From Leptobrachium leishanense (Eukaryota; Chordata; Amphibia; Anura; Megophryidae), in assembly GCA_009667805.1 (NCBI GenBank), contig CM019075.1, positions 16,127,715-16,191,714 of the forward strand: 64,000 bases of DNA, given 5' to 3'. The position numbers were made by a program, and so were the translations under genes. Positions 10,404 through 22,732 of the stretch are shown piece after piece (the stretch's first letter is position 1; every line of letters begins with the position of its first letter). The notes below the pieces were generated by a model. It saw only the letters and a list, made by a program, of their open reading frames with translations. It was not told the origin of the DNA and searched no databases.

Positions 10404-11324
10404 ATGGATCAAATTATAGAAATTCTGCTGAATGTCATTGATTTCATTATTCTGGGGGCTTCCAGCTCTGTCAATATGTTCATTTTTATTGTGAATCTTA
10501 TTGATCTGATAAAGAACAAAACACTTCCGGTGACAGATCAGCTCATCTTTGCAATAAGCAGCATAAACCTTTTATTCTGTGCAATGAAACCATATACTTT
10601 TATTTTGGTTAGAAAACTGTTTAAATCTGTCAATCAGGATATTGCTCACATGTTTTCTTGGGTTATTATTTTAAGTCTAAGTTGTTGCAACCTCTGGCTG
10701 AGCGATCTGATCTGTCTGCATTTCTGCTTTAAACTTGTTAACGTCAAACAGAAAATCTACATCTATTTACAACAGAGGTTCCACAAGATGCTCCCATGGA
10801 TTTTCCTTCCCATCATCCTGGTATCTTGCCTGGTGACCATTCCCCTATACTTTGACAAGGAAAGGTTTTCACAAAATGACACATTTGTTAAGAATGGAAT
10901 TCCGATTAAAGGAAAAAAAAACTCTCATGACGTGTTCATCCCGTATATTGCAATGACATCTTTGGGCTGTATAGTGAACACATTATCAGCCATGATGATC
11001 CTCATCTCTCTCTGCAGACACATAAGGAAGATGAAACAAGGATCCATAATCCCGAACATGAACGTTCATATTAATGCAGCCAAGATCGTGTCATGCATGC
11101 TAATTCTTAACAATCTTACATTTGCTTTCTTTATTAGTGTATTGCTATATTGTGATAACATCCTTTACACGTATACGGTTACCGTGTTGATTCATTTATT
11201 TAATTTTATTTCCGCAGTGAACTTAGTAAAGGGTAATAATAAACTGACCAAAAAGTTAAATGAAGTCATAGCGCTGCTGTATTTAAAGAGCTGTCAGTTG
11301 CTTTGTGCTTCCATTTCTGATTAA
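10404..11324 (+). CDS. Bitter-taste receptor, TAS2R family, unit 1
   Basis: Seven-helix G-protein-coupled receptor of the plasma membrane, intron-less, 306 residues, the usual TAS2R size. Approximate helices: TM1 6-34, TM2 44-64, TM3 82-110, TM4 128-150, TM5 180-205, TM6 228-255, TM7 262-280. TAS2R-like marks are the TM1-TM2 segment ending NLIDLIKNKTLPVTDQL, the TM3 end LHFCFKLVNVKQKIYIYL, HIRKM plus HINAAKIVSCMLILNN before and in TM6, and VKGNNKLTKK after TM7. N158 (NDT) in the second outer loop matches the glycosylation site conserved in TAS2Rs. I start at the Met shared by all four copies; the frame is open further upstream to 10293. It ends 8 codons later than its paralogs because their stop is lost. 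The ligand is unknown. Confidence 0.9.
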   Translation: MDQIIEILLNVIDFIILGASSSVNMFIFIVNLIDLIKNKTLPVTDQLIFAISSINLLFCAMKPYTFILVRKLFKSVNQDIAHMFSWVIILSLSCCNLWLSDLICLHFCFKLVNVKQKIYIYLQQRFHKMLPWIFLPIILVSCLVTIPLYFDKERFSQNDTFVKNGIPIKGKKNSHDVFIPYIAMTSLGCIVNTLSAMMILISLCRHIRKMKQGSIIPNMNVHINAAKIVSCMLILNNLTFAFFISVLLYCDNILYTYTVTVLIHLFNFISAVNLVKGNNKLTKKLNEVIALLYLKSCQLLCASISD

Positions 11325-11543
11325 ACAAGAAAACAGATTTTATGGTAGTAAAGATACAAATATTGTTGGATCCTTCAACTGCAGCTTTTTAATCTTTCAC
11401 TGAACGTATGACAGCCATTGTAAAAACATAACGTCTAAGTAATGGAACATGTAGCTAAACTTATGTCTGATTGTAAAACACTTAAGTAGTTTCAAGAGAC
11501 ATGATTTGTTAATCTCGATCTTGTAGCTTTTTTGCAGACCTTC

Positions 11544-11549
11544 AATAAA
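11544..11549 (+). terminator. Putative polyadenylation signal, TAS2R unit 1
   Basis: AATAAA 220 bp after the stop, at the position also seen in units 2 and 4. Confidence 0.5.
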
Positions 11550-11656
11550 ATACAAATATGTACACACATATTTATTGTTAAAGTATGTGACTTATTGTGT
11601 GCACTATCAAAACCTCTGAGGTAGTGAAAGAGGTAAAATTACTTGATAAAAATATT

Positions 11657-13678
11657 TTCTTTTTTTTCTTTTTTTAATATTCAAAATTTTTATTTGATGA
11701 AAAAGTCAGCAGGACATAAACGAGAAATGGCCTCGCAGGGCCACATTAAGTCATCGTGAAAGCAAGAAGGTTGGCCACGCAGGGCCGCATCTTGTTAACT
11801 GCACACGCATAAGAAAAGTCTTAAGTAGACAAACGACATAGCGCGTAAACAGTAATATAATCAGCAAAAATCATCCAACACAGAAAACAGTTAACATCCC
11901 CAGTTAGGGGTGTCTCCTTGAAAAAGAACACATCAATGTAAACCAAAGAAGTCATCTAACGGTATACATATAGTAGCAATAATCATCCCCTAGCAGGGGG
12001 GTCTCATCTATGAATACACGACGAAGGATGAGAAAAAAGAGAAAAAAAAAAAAAAGGTGAAAAGATGGCAATGACCAAAATTGTGCCTGCCCTGGCGAGT
12101 ACCCATGCGGCCGAACGACCGTGGGAGAGCCACGGGGGGGGGGAATGGCACTTAGGTCCGGGCGATCGTGGGCAAAGCCGGGCATCAGGTCCCGGCTGCG
12201 CCTCCCGACCTATCCCGAATAGCCAGAATAACAAAAAATAAAAAAAATAAAAATAAAATAAAAGTGGGGGGGGGGGGGGACTAAATATAAACACCTAGAA
12301 AAGAAAATCGGATGGACCCTGAGGACCGCGAGACGTTTGCTAAAACCCCAATATAGACATGTAGGTTCGTCAAAGAATGCATATTGTAAGAAGAATAACA
12401 AAGTCATCATAAGTGTGTCAAGATAGAAACAAATGTCCTCGTAACACTGCTGGAGTCAAAGAGTCCCCAGAAACATCCGAAAAGAGGGGAGAAGGAAAAA
12501 AAAAAAAAAAAAACAGAAAATAAAAGTCTCAACACATAGGCAAGGGAGGGGGGAAGCGACTGCGAAAATGTGTCATCGAGGGGGGGGAATTGCCAAAAGA
12601 CGAGCCAGGTCAATAATTGGAGGGCGAAAAATGGGGACCAGCGAACCTCCTCAGCCTGTGTCCAGCCAGACAGCTCTGCGGGAATTTCCTCGGTCCGACG
12701 AGGAGAGAAGCACCACGGGGTAATCTGCGTCAGCCTTCCCAGGTGGTGGTCCGGAAGCCCTCACCAGCGACATGCCTGTCGGGGTTAGTTCCATCGGATC
12801 GGCAACCCCCGTATCTGCACCCTCCACGCAGGCGTCCTGATCGCCATCGCCACTCAGAGCCTGAAACTGTCCCCCCGCCAAGGGGCCCAGGAGCGACTTC
12901 CCGTCAAGGTCCCCGGTGCCAGCTCGTGGTCCACACCGTCTCCGGGGTGCAGCCCGCAATCAGCCGCCGAGCGCTCCCAGGGGTCAGCATCAGGTAACTC
13001 CTCAGTCTCCATCTCGTCTCTGGGCACAACATGTACCGGTTCGTCTCTCACATCAAACAGATCCTCAGCTTCTTCTCCATAGCCAGCGGGCAAAATATCT
13101 TCCATAACCTCCACATTCATGTCTGCTGTTGCCCGGCCAGTCCTCCATGCAGCCATCAATCGCCTCCATGCTCCATGAGTAAACGGGCTCTCCTCGGCCC
13201 CCCCCATCTGCGCCAAACAGACCTCGAGGGCCGCAAACGCAGCCTACATTCCACTGATGGGGGTGGGGGTCTGCTCCAAACCACGCCACTCCGTCTGCTC
13301 CCTCAACTTAGTCCCCGGGGGTGCCGCCAATGTGGCCAGAAGATGGGGGCCCTCCATCTCCCTAGCCCACAACTGCCAGATGCCCAAATCGGCCTTTCCA
13401 CGGGGAAGCAGGAGGGGGAACGAGAGTCCAGAGGTGGGTGATTAGGCCGCAAGATGGCCGACAGTCGAACAGACTCACCGGGCTAAAACTCAGCTGTGCT
13501 CCGGAGGGGGGGACTAAAACGGGCCCCAGAGCATTCCCCGTTATGGCCAGCCATGCAGGGACCCCAGTAATGAGCAATTCGGTGGGATGCTCCTGCCAAA
13601 AAAAAACCCCAATATCAGGTGAATCCGGCAGAGCTCCCTCCAGACACGTCTTCTCCCTTGCAGAGCCAGCCACGCCCC
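11657..13678 (-). mobile_element. ORF1-only LINE insertion (HAL1-like), copy 2
   Basis: Inserted in the 3' flank of TAS2R unit 1 and flanked by a 15-bp duplication 'cttgataaaaatatt' (11642-11656 and 13679-13693). The left side starts with a T-rich tail (poly-A of a minus-strand insert). The 3' region shares blocks with copy 1. The right part encodes acidic, low-complexity protein near 12854-13216 (start MAQMGGAEESPFTHG) that fits an ORF1 N-terminus but shows no clear domain. ORF2 is absent. Several A and G homopolymers and broken frames indicate a dead copy. Confidence 0.65.
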
Positions 13679-13693
13679 CTTGATAAAAATATT

Positions 13694-14675
13694 GGTAAAC
13701 AAGTGAGAAGGATTGCACTCCCTGAAGCCAGAAAATAATCATATACCCTACATTTACGAGGATATGTTCATTAATGTGGAGGAGGCAGTCTGCACATCTG
13801 CCCAGGCATCAAACAGCAGTTAAAGAATTGCAAAACTAGAAATAGATCATGCTTAAATCTAAATTCCCTAAAATTGCCTTCATTAAATCAGCTAAATTGC
13901 TGCATTGCTCTTGCAAGTCCTAATTGGGCTTTCAAGGGTCTGAACCTGGATGTTTGGGTCATGTGTGTGCATCTGTAGGGTTCTCTATTGTGACCATTGA
14001 ACATCTGACAGCCAAGGGTAGTAGCAGTAGACAGCCTTTGGCTGTATGCCCCCCACCTGCACCAGGCAAGGGAACAGGAGGCCATTGAAGAGACCACTAA
14101 GCCAGGGTGCTCTAGGGCCAGGCATGGCAGGCAGAGCCATGCTAGCTGCCACAGTGGTGTGCCAAGGTGCAACCCCATAGTGCCACCTGGGGGGAGGAGG
14201 GAAGAGAGAAAAAAAACACACCCTCCTCCCTTCGCTCCAGTGCATTCAGCACACATCTCCCTGAGTATATAATTTTCCTCCAAAGCATCCTATGTTTCAA
14301 ATAAACGTTATGAAAATGGTTAAACAAAATCACTTGGTAGTTAAGGGGTTAAAGTCTCATTTTGGAGGGAATTTCGTCTTTTAAAAAACAAATAGCTGTT
14401 CTATGAGAATAATTTCAGACACTCAATTTATGCATTACACACAATAGTCCCGTCATAAGAAAAAAATAAAATGTTTACATTAGGAAAATTGCATATTGTT
14501 GCACAAAAACAGCATGAAACATTTTCTGTTATCCATTTTTACAAAGGGTACAATACATAAACACTTAACCACAAAATTCTGCTGATAAAGTTTAAAAGAA
14601 AATAATCAGTGGTTTGAATTACAATTTTAAACAGAATTTTTACATATTTTCAAATTTTTTATGTTTTTGTTTAAA
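13694..14675. other. 3' flank of TAS2R unit 1, no gene
   Basis: The start matches the 3' flank of unit 4 ('gaggcagtctgcacatctgc', near 13783 and 43981). I see no coding or RNA gene. The remainder is AT-rich with no recognisable repeat. Confidence 0.5.
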
Positions 14676-14679
14676 CGAC

Positions 14680-15768
14680 CTGATTTTTATTTAATGATTT
14701 TTAATAGCAAGAAAAATGCATGACGGGTCCAGCAGAACATCACTGACAAACAAATCGTAGAATACAAAGTAAAGGCGAGACACTATAATAGGGCAAAGCA
14801 AGGAAAATAACCAAATACTAATAATGTCCGATGTTCCGCAGTTGAGTGTAGAATGTCCCTAACAGAAAACATGCATCCTTGTATGAATATATTCTGTAAT
14901 GCACAATTTTTGTTTTACCCCAAACATAAGGTATACCAAAAGCACATCTACGTCTAAGTAACAGAAATGAAAACGTAGTCAGACAACACATTACAGAGTT
15001 ACAGAGTCCTTCCAAAATACTTAACTGACATGGACAGCCTGGTCTGCTATCCTATGGCAATGTCAAACGGAACGCTGAGGTCCACAAATGGATGTCAAAG
15101 AGAATGTGAATGAGTTGGATAACACGATATACGAAACGGTGGGTCACTAAACCTGACCACAAGTACAAGGTTCAAAAATAATTATCACATTTATTCTCTA
15201 ATGAAAAGTGTGGTGCCTCCATTTCTCTAATTCTATTTACCTGGTCTATCCAGTCAAAGACCAATGAGGCAGCAATTTGCTTCCAGTACCTCAGAATCTG
15301 GGATTTAGATGAATGGCCAGTGATTTTACATTACAGTTCACCGAAATGGGGACCATCTTGTGAAGGTGAGTAAATTGAGGGTATTGCGGCAGTCTTCTGG
15401 AGCTGATGACCTCCCAGTATGACGCTATCGATGGACACTCGAACCATATGTGTAAAAATATACCCCATTCCTTTCGGCATCGCCAACAAATGGGAGAAAC
15501 CTCTGTATGTATGGAGGAAACAAGTAGGTGGTGAGGTACCACCTAGACAGCAATTTGTAGTTAGGTGATCTGAAATACATCAGACCACCCCTCGTTGGTG
15601 ATGGTTGTCACTCTGGCCGTCCATTTATTGGTAAAGGTTGACATGTCAGAAAAGTAGGCATGCAAGACCAGGGAATAGAAGCGCAGGAGCAAATGTGGTG
15701 GTAAGGGGTCGGTTATGCAGTTTTTCGAAGAGGGTCAGGGCTTTCCTAAGGATTTACTTGAGACAGGT
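14680..15768 (-). mobile_element. Tx1/L1-like LINE 3' end with ORF2 C-terminus
   Basis: A 5'-truncated LINE. The left end resembles the 3' tail of the LINE at 53868 ('tttttaatagca' style). Near 15291-15542 the minus strand encodes the ORF2 C-terminal Cys/His knuckle (ICWRCRKEWG, then HIWFECPSIASYW), comparable to CWRCNGDEG, then HIWWSCPI, in the better copy at 54205. The RT is missing. Related fragments are at 1312-1640 and 37620-38265. Confidence 0.7.
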
Positions 15769-16225
15769 GGGACCCAAAATGCTTTAATTGGAGGTATACA
15801 GTATTTCACAGAAGTGAGAACAACCCTCACGTTTTTGTTAATATTTTATTATATTGTTTCATGTGACAACACTGAAGAAATGACACTTTGCTACAATGTA
15901 AAGCCGAGTGCACAGCTTGTATAACAGTGTAAATTTGCAGTCTCCTCAAAATACCTCAAAGCCATTAATAAAACATAAGAACAAATATGTCATCTGTGCT
16001 TATTCCCATTATACCGTGTGAAACAAAACACAATTAGAGGCTTTGGTTTCTATTAATGGCCATTAAGAGAGCAAGCTCACCCGCCAAATGTCAAGGCACC
16101 TCTAGTGAGGGTGAGTCCTATCCGAAAAATGAAGCCACAGGTTGCTGTGTAGCAAACCATCACTGCTCACGCTGCTTTTCAGTCATGAGGCAAACTGGCG
16201 GGTCATATTTATGCCCTCCCAGATA
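15769..16225 (+). repeat. Direct repeat B, copy 1
   Basis: About 460 bp, almost identical to 27862-28325. It runs from 'acaggtgggacccaaaatg' to 'tttatgccctcccag'. A third partial copy lies at 28486-28590. No coding sense. Together with repeat A it brackets PLE 3 as B-A-PLE3-A-B. Confidence 0.8.
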
Positions 16226-17345
16226 AAAATCTGAGGATGATCTGAGGATATTATGTTGCAATTATTTTTAATCCTCCCTGCATATTGGCGAATTCATTTT
16301 TTTTTTTTTTTTGCAAATCTTAAAGAATAATTGTGAAAGCAATTGAGGCTTGCAGTGTTTAAGTATTGTTCTCTTCATATAAATCAATTTATTTGTCAGT
16401 CTACTAATTTAGACATTGTTACTATCTGATGAATTGACAGTACCTTTTGATCTGAGGATATTATGCTGCAACTATCTTTAAATCTCCCTGCATATTGGCG
16501 GCTTCACTTTCTTGTCGCAAATCGTAAAGAACAATCGTGAAAGCAATTGAGGCTTGCAGTGTTTTACTAATGTTCTCTTCATAACAAATCAATTTATTTG
16601 TCAGTCTACTAATTGTGACCGTGGTCTCTTAATTTGATAAGACATGTAATATAGGCAATTTGTGGTGCGGACATCAGTTTTATTCTCAAAGCAGTTCCAA
16701 TTTGATAAACTGACACTACTTTTTGATCTGAGGATATTATGTTGCAATTATATTTTTATCCTCCCTGCATATTGGCGGCTTCACTTTTTTGTCGCAAATT
16801 CTAAAGAATAATTGTGAAAGCAATTGAGGTTTGCAGTGTTTAAGTATTGTTCTCTTCATTTAAATCTATTTATTTGTCAGTCTACTAATTTAGACATTGT
16901 TACTGATGAATTGACAATACTTTTTCGATCTGAGGATATTATGTTGAAATGATCTTTAAATCTCCCTGCATATTGGCGGCTTCACTTTCTTGTCGCAAAT
17001 CTTAAAGAACAATTGTGAAAGCAATTTCTCAAGAAAGCAGTTACAATCTGATAAACTGACACTACTTTTTGATCTGAGGATATTATTTTGCAATTATTTT
17101 TAATCCTCCCTGCATATTGGCGGCTTCACTTTTTTGTTGAAAATCCTAAAGAATAATTGTGAAAATAACTGAGGCCTACAGTGTTTTATTAAAGTTCTCT
17201 ATATACAAATCAATTTATTTGTTAGTCTACTAATTGTGACTGTCGTCTCTTAATTTGATGGGACTTGTAATATAAGCAATTTGTGGTACGGACATCAGTT
17301 TCATTCTCAAGAAAGCAGCTAATTCCTTCAAATGAAAACTAATTC
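16226..17345 (+). repeat. Tandem array A (about 144-276 bp units)
   Basis: Five starts of 'gatctgaggatatt' near 16238, 16449, 16725, 16927 and 17071, each followed by 'ccctgcatattggcggcttc' and 'caatttatttgtcagtctac'. Unit length varies through internal deletions. The same units, fewer in number, recur at 26895-27400. Confidence 0.85.
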
Positions 17346-17570
17346 TAATGACTCTTTTGATAAAATATTAGACAAATTATTTCCATATCAAGTCTAATGT
17401 TATTGAGTGCATTTGATAAACAATTTGAGTAATGTTTTTGAATTGGAAGGTGTAAATGCTGATGCACCTGATACAACAATTGAATTGGCTAAACTACCTC
17501 GAATCATCATTTATTTAGCAGTTTAGCGTACCGCCTCTACTTTACACTATATTAATTGCCAAATCACCTC

Positions 17571-18466
17571 TATTATTATTATTATTAATCTTTATTTATA
17601 AAGCGCCAGCATATTCCGCAGCGCTGTACAATAAGCACAGTATAGACAGGGTTACAATACATTGAACAACATTTGACAAACAGTACAGGAGGAGATGAGG
17701 GCCCTATTCCCGTAGGAACTCACAATCTGGGAGGGTTGGGGTTGGAAACAGGAGGAGAGGACTGTAAGGTGAGAGTGATTGATGGTTGCGTCAGTGAGTT
17801 GGGTGGTAGGCTTCCCTAAATAGGAACGTTTTAAGGGAGCGTTTGAAGGAAGAGAAGTTAGGGGAAAGTCTGACAGTACGAGAGAGAGCGTTCCAGAGAA
17901 TGGGGGCTGCGCGTGAGAAATCCTGCAGTCTATCATGGGAAGAGGTGATGCGGGGAGAAGCTAGGCGCAGGTCACTGTTTGACCTTAGGGAGCGGGCTGG
18001 GGTGTATTTGGTGATTAGTGAGGACAGGTAGTGGGGAGCTGAGTTAGTGAGGGTTTTGTAGGTAAGGATAAGGATTTTGAACTTAATTCTGCAGTGGATG
18101 GGGAGCCAGTGAAGGGACTTGCAGAGGGGAGCGGCAGAGACAGAGCGGCGGGTGAGGTGAATTAGCCTGGCGGAGGCGTTCAGGATGGATTGTAGGGGGA
18201 GAGGCGGGACAGAGGGAGGCCAGATAAGAGATTATTGCAATAGTCGAGTCGGGAGATTACCAGGGCGTGTATGAGTTGTTTTGTGGTGACAGCGGTAAGA
18301 AATGGCCGAATTCTGGAAATATTACGCAGTTGGTATCGGCAGGAGGAGGAAAGAGACTTGATGTGGGGGATGAAGGAAAGAGCAGAGTCAAGTGTAACTC
18401 CAAGACAGCGCACTTGGTTTGATGGGGAAATGGTGATACCCTCCACCGTGATAGAGAAGTCAGGTT
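17571..18466 (-). mobile_element. L2-type LINE, 5'-truncated
   Basis: Ends at the left in TTA repeats (3' microsatellite tail of L2/CR1-type LINEs). The minus strand encodes the RT C-terminal part: VRCLGVTLDSALSF, RNISRIRPFL and LIHALVISRLDYCN, then continues in another frame to about 17940. It sits inside repeat A copy 1; the matching site in copy 2 (near 27645) is empty, so it inserted after A was duplicated. Confidence 0.8.
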
Positions 18467-18828
18467 AATCATTCATCGAATAAATTGGTATCTGAGGTAG
18501 CCAGGTATCAAAATTAGCGACTGAATTACTATAGGCAGATCACTATTTTGTCATTGGAACTAATTACTATTGAGTGGTGCTAATAATTTTTAAAGTATAT
18601 TAATAAAGAATTGCTTTTATTATTAATAATTAGGGAATTTGTCCTCATTTTTGAGGTAACTGTGTTTACTAATAAGGGTGTTTAGTCACCAAATCCCGTA
18701 TTTCAGTTCTCAAAGTACTGCAGGGAAGATTCTTAATCTATCTCTGCATTTTGTCAAGTTTGATTATAGGTTTAACACCTTTATAGAGAACAGATTAATT
18801 TGTAAGGTCGATCGTTAGTTCGATAGCA

Positions 18829-19563
18829 ATGTCCAACTTTCTGGTCTCACTGAAAGAAACTAATAGATGGGGCAGGGATGCTGAACAAGTGTTCGCTGAT
18901 GAATTTGCCCCCACACCCCTAATGGATGATTCACTTGGGGGTAAGTTTAATGAACTATCTAAACTTGTCAAACAACAAATTAAATCCAACTGGGAAATAA
19001 CAACTTTGTCAAATTATCTTAAGAAGGATATGGTACCAAGAGGTTTACGAATTTATACTCCTCCAGCAGCCCATATTGATAAACAAGGCTTCAAGGAGGA
19101 ATGGGAAGCGGCAGCTGTACTATGCTCTCGAACATTTATGGAAATTATCTGTAAATATGAACAACAATCATTGACTGAATCTAAAGATAATATCCAAAAG
19201 GGGGTTGATGCAATTAATGCACTTAAAAAAGATCCAAGTTTCAATCAATTAGAGGCTAAATTCAAATAACAAACCGAAAGGTTTGAATCAGAAATCAAAA
19301 CACGAAAACATAAAAAATTCATGAGAGATCTACAGGATTATAGGGATAATAAGGTATTTAGACCATCAAGAAATGTAAACCGGGGTAGACGTTGGAACAA
19401 TTCGACCAGTGAGACAGACTCATCAGAATCAGACACAGAAAAAACATCTTATATGTCAGCTACGAAAGGAATTCTAAAGAAAAATGTGTCTTTTTTAGAG
19501 GAACCACAGGAGCAAAGGAACAAAGAATTCCGCAAACCAAGATTTACCAGAAGCAACCGTTGA
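18829..19563 (+). pseudogene. PLE ORF1 protein (unknown function), one nonsense codon
   Basis: 244 codons, read through except TAA at 19267-19269; the frame continues unchanged to 19563. Recurrent features are an N-terminal MSNFL, a WEITTLSNYLKKDMVPRGLR block, a SFNQLEAKFK block and a basic, Ser-rich C-terminal part with KKNVSF. The protein at 57351-58176 shares the same layout (WEINSLEQYIERKLVPRGLR, QFNQMETRLQ, HVSF). I do not recognise a catalytic domain. A long helical or coiled-coil structure is likely. Its position before the RT suggests a nucleic-acid-binding partner, by analogy with LINE ORF1; that is inference. Confidence 0.65.
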
Positions 19564-20060
19564 TTAAAAATCAAACTGAGGTTATCAATCTATCTCAATT
19601 TCCGTTAAATGAACATCATATAGAGGTTTTACAAAAAGGTCTTTCCTTTGTGCCCACTCCGCAATTTAATAAATTTACATGGATTAAAGATGTCAATCTC
19701 TTCTCAAGGAAATTAGCTCTACATAAATATCATACAAATAAAGAGCAAAATAGATTGAAACAACTGGGTCGCTCTAAACAAGAAGACCAATGTATTAGAG
19801 ACATGATCTCATTACTTGAGGAGAATGAAAACTTTAATTCAGAAGTTTTAAGACATACTTCACTACAAACACAAAGTACATTTACGCCATATATTAAACA
19901 ATATGAAAATATTGATCTCTTTTGTAGATTAGTATGCCATGAAATAGAGGTGATTGAATTGAAAAATACGGATAAGAAAATGGATCAAAACCTCAATAAA
20001 CAAAGAATTGCTCTAAATGAACTTCGCTCTAATGAAGAGATTATTATCAAGGCGGCGGAC

Positions 20061-20077
20061 AAGGGGGGTAATATTGT
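20061..20077. repeat. Target-site duplication of PLE composite 2 (partner at 24484-24500)
   Basis: 'aaggggggtaatattgt' occurs at both edges. It encodes KGGNIV of the DKG block of PLE 3, which fixes the insertion point to the base. Confidence 0.9.
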
Positions 20078-20849
20078 GGTATATCCGTGTCTGGCGCTGT
20101 CTGTACTTAGATATCTGTACTCAGGTATCCCTTACTCCGTAGAGTGTAATTGAGCTCCTAATGTAGCTTATTAAAAGCTGGTGGTACTGTGATTGTTTAC
20201 CTAATGTAGCTATGCTTTGCTACATACAGTGCATTCCGTGGGGGCGTTAGAGTAGTCTGTGTTGTAGCTAGGGTATACAGATAATACAGTATATACGGTG
20301 GTGACAATATATATACAAGCAAGAGGATTGGACTGATGACTGTATCAAGTTTTTCTGATACCTTCTTAGACAAATCATCAGGGTGTTACCCTTTAGTGTT
20401 TCTGTGTGTAATTTTAGGTGTAAAAAATGATCGATGTGCGATTATTCGATCTTCTACTGCCACCTGATGGCTTAAAGAAAAAACTAAAAACACAGTCACA
20501 GAAAAAATGTTGTAGGGAAGCAGGTTTTCGTTGCTGCTCTTTCCTTCTCTCTCGTCGTCGTGGTCTGGAGTCTTAGTTAGTGGAGTCAGGCTCAGACGTT
20601 TTAGCTCTGCCGGTCCATAAAGGTGACCGTATCCCTTCTTTCTCTCCACAAATCCTCTGCTGCAAACTGGGTCTTCCGGGGTCTCTAATTCCTCAGGGTT
20701 ACCTGCATCCAATGGTAGGTGTTAAGCTACCAAAGCTGTACCCTCCTTTCCTCCGGAGAAACCACAAAACAGCAGGACAAGAAGGGGTAAAATAAAGGGA
20801 TTTAATAGCAAAATATAAAGGTTTTAACAATACTAATAAAAGATATGGG

Positions 20850-20895
20850 TATCCAGGACGCGTTTCGCCTAAACCTAGGCCTCTTCTGCTGGATA
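20850..20895 (-). ncRNA. Hammerhead-like ribozyme (PLE composite 2, left)
   Basis: Minus strand: stem I UAUCCAG, core box CAGAAGA (two changes from CUGAUGA), a G, stem II GCCUA/UAGGC with loop GGUU, GAAA, palindromic CGCG, cleavage triplet GUC, CUGGAUA closing stem I with 7 perfect pairs. Stems and cleavage triplet are ideal; the altered first core box makes activity doubtful. Confidence 0.7.
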
Positions 20896-21183
20896 GTTTT
20901 CGATTTCTGTGTGTCTGCTTTTAAAGCGATGAGAAGACCTGCAGTTTCGATTTCTCGCGCCGGAATCGGCGTCTGCTTGGGTGTCGAGATCTGATTGGGC
21001 CGAGCACGTGGGAATGTTCTCCAATCGAAATGGGAAGCTGTTCCTTAGGACGTCAGGCTGATTTTGTCCAATCGAAAGTTTGTAAAAAGATTTTTGAGAC
21101 GAAGTGCCGGTTTCTTATTCGTGGTCCACGTCTCGGTGTGCTCCTCAAAAATAGGCATGATTTCCATAAGGTGTATTGGTATA

Positions 21184-22732
21184 TTGGATCTCCGAATATA
21201 TAGATAAAATGCTCCAACCGATGGTACAAAATACAAAATCCTACCTGAAAGACACACTCAGCTTGTTACAAGAGCTGGAAAAATCAACTTGGGAGAAAGG
21301 ATATATCCTGATAACCAGCGATGTCCAGGCTCTATACAGCAACATTCCGCATAAGGAAGGAATTGATGCAGTAAGAAAACATCTAGACGCAGACAACAAC
21401 ATGCTTCCCGAACAGAAAACGTTCATTCTAGAGGGGATCGGACATATCCTGAAAAACAACTATTTCATGTTCAACCACGAGCACTTTATACAGGTCAGAG
21501 GATCGGCAATGGGAACACGTTTCGCGCCAAGTTTTGCGAACCTGTATATGGACATCTGGGAAAGAGATATTATGGAAGAGTACAAAGAAAAAATCGTCAT
21601 GTATAAAAGATACATTGACGATCTTTTCTTTATATGGAAAGGAGGAGAAGAGGCACTCAAAACATTCCTAGAAGATCTTAACCAACGAGACCCCAATATT
21701 AGACTAGACACTATCTGGAGTAAAGAGTCTATCAACTATCTAGATCTTACGATCTACATAGAGGAAGGTAGGATCTGTACAAAAACCTTCTTCAAAAAAG
21801 TGGATAGCAATAGCTACATAAGCCGAGACAGCTGCCATCTAAGTAGGTGGTTAGAAGGCGTACCAAAAGGACAGTATATAAGGATGAGAAGGAACTGTTC
21901 TAAAATAGAGGATTTCAACACCCAAGCTGAAAAATTAACAAAAGACTTCATAGAAAAAGGGTACAAGGAAGAGATCCTGGAGAAAACCAGAGAGGAAATT
22001 GCACAAACAGAAAGAACGAAGTACCTTCAATACAAAGACAAGACCCTACAGAGTACCGTACAAAACGAAGTACCTTTCCTCTTCACTTATAGCCAACAAG
22101 ACCCAAGCCTCAAGCATATCATCAAGAAATTCTGGCCTATCCTCAGAGAAGATGCCCTTCTACGAGACATACTTCCTCTAAATCCAAGATTCATCTGTAG
22201 AGGGACAAAGAATTTGAAGTCCAAACTAACAACCAGCGAATACGCACCAAAGATTTTGACTAACCATTTTAAACAAAAAACAGGCTTCTACGGATGCGGG
22301 AACTGCATCAGTTGTAGAAGCACGGGAAATAAGAAAAGACACATAACAAAAATAACGAATAGAAGAGGTACATGGAAAATAAAAGACATCTTGACGTGTT
22401 TTTCAACAAATGTGATCTACCTCCTGACATGCCCGTGTGGACTAAAATACATAGGCAAGACCACAAGAGCCTTAGGTGTAAGGATTAGGGAACATGTCAG
22501 GAATATAGAGAAGGGTCTGGAATCGCATAGTGTCCCTGCCCACTTCAAGAAAGAACACAATTGTGACCCAAGAAGACTAGAATTCTTGGCCATTAAAAAA
22601 ATAAAAAAAGACAGAAAAGGAGGAGATATTGCGAAAAAAATTGGGCAAGAAGAAATGCGCTGTATCTACGAATTCGACACACTACATCCAAAAGGTTTAA
22701 ACTTGGATTTCGAATTGTGCCACTTCTTGTAA
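21184..22732 (+). pseudogene. PLE composite 2 RT / GIY-YIG, 5'-truncated but otherwise open
   Basis: Uninterrupted from the truncation point through 22732. It starts inside the RT fingers (SEYIDKMLQPMVQ) and keeps motif A ITSDVQALYSNIP, motif B-like GTRFAPSFANLYM, motif C YIDDLFFIW, YLDLTIYIEEG, the linker with CGNCISC, GIY-YIG (CPCGLKYIGKTT, RIREHVRN) and the end FELCHFL. The DKG N-terminus is missing, so no complete enzyme is made. The roughly 515 codons without a stop imply a young copy. It is the best-preserved PLE reading frame in the window. Confidence 0.88.

Noticed and set aside
12004..12613. Several hydrophobic minus-strand frames rich in Phe
   Set aside because: They come from poly-A and poly-G runs of the LINE 3' region.
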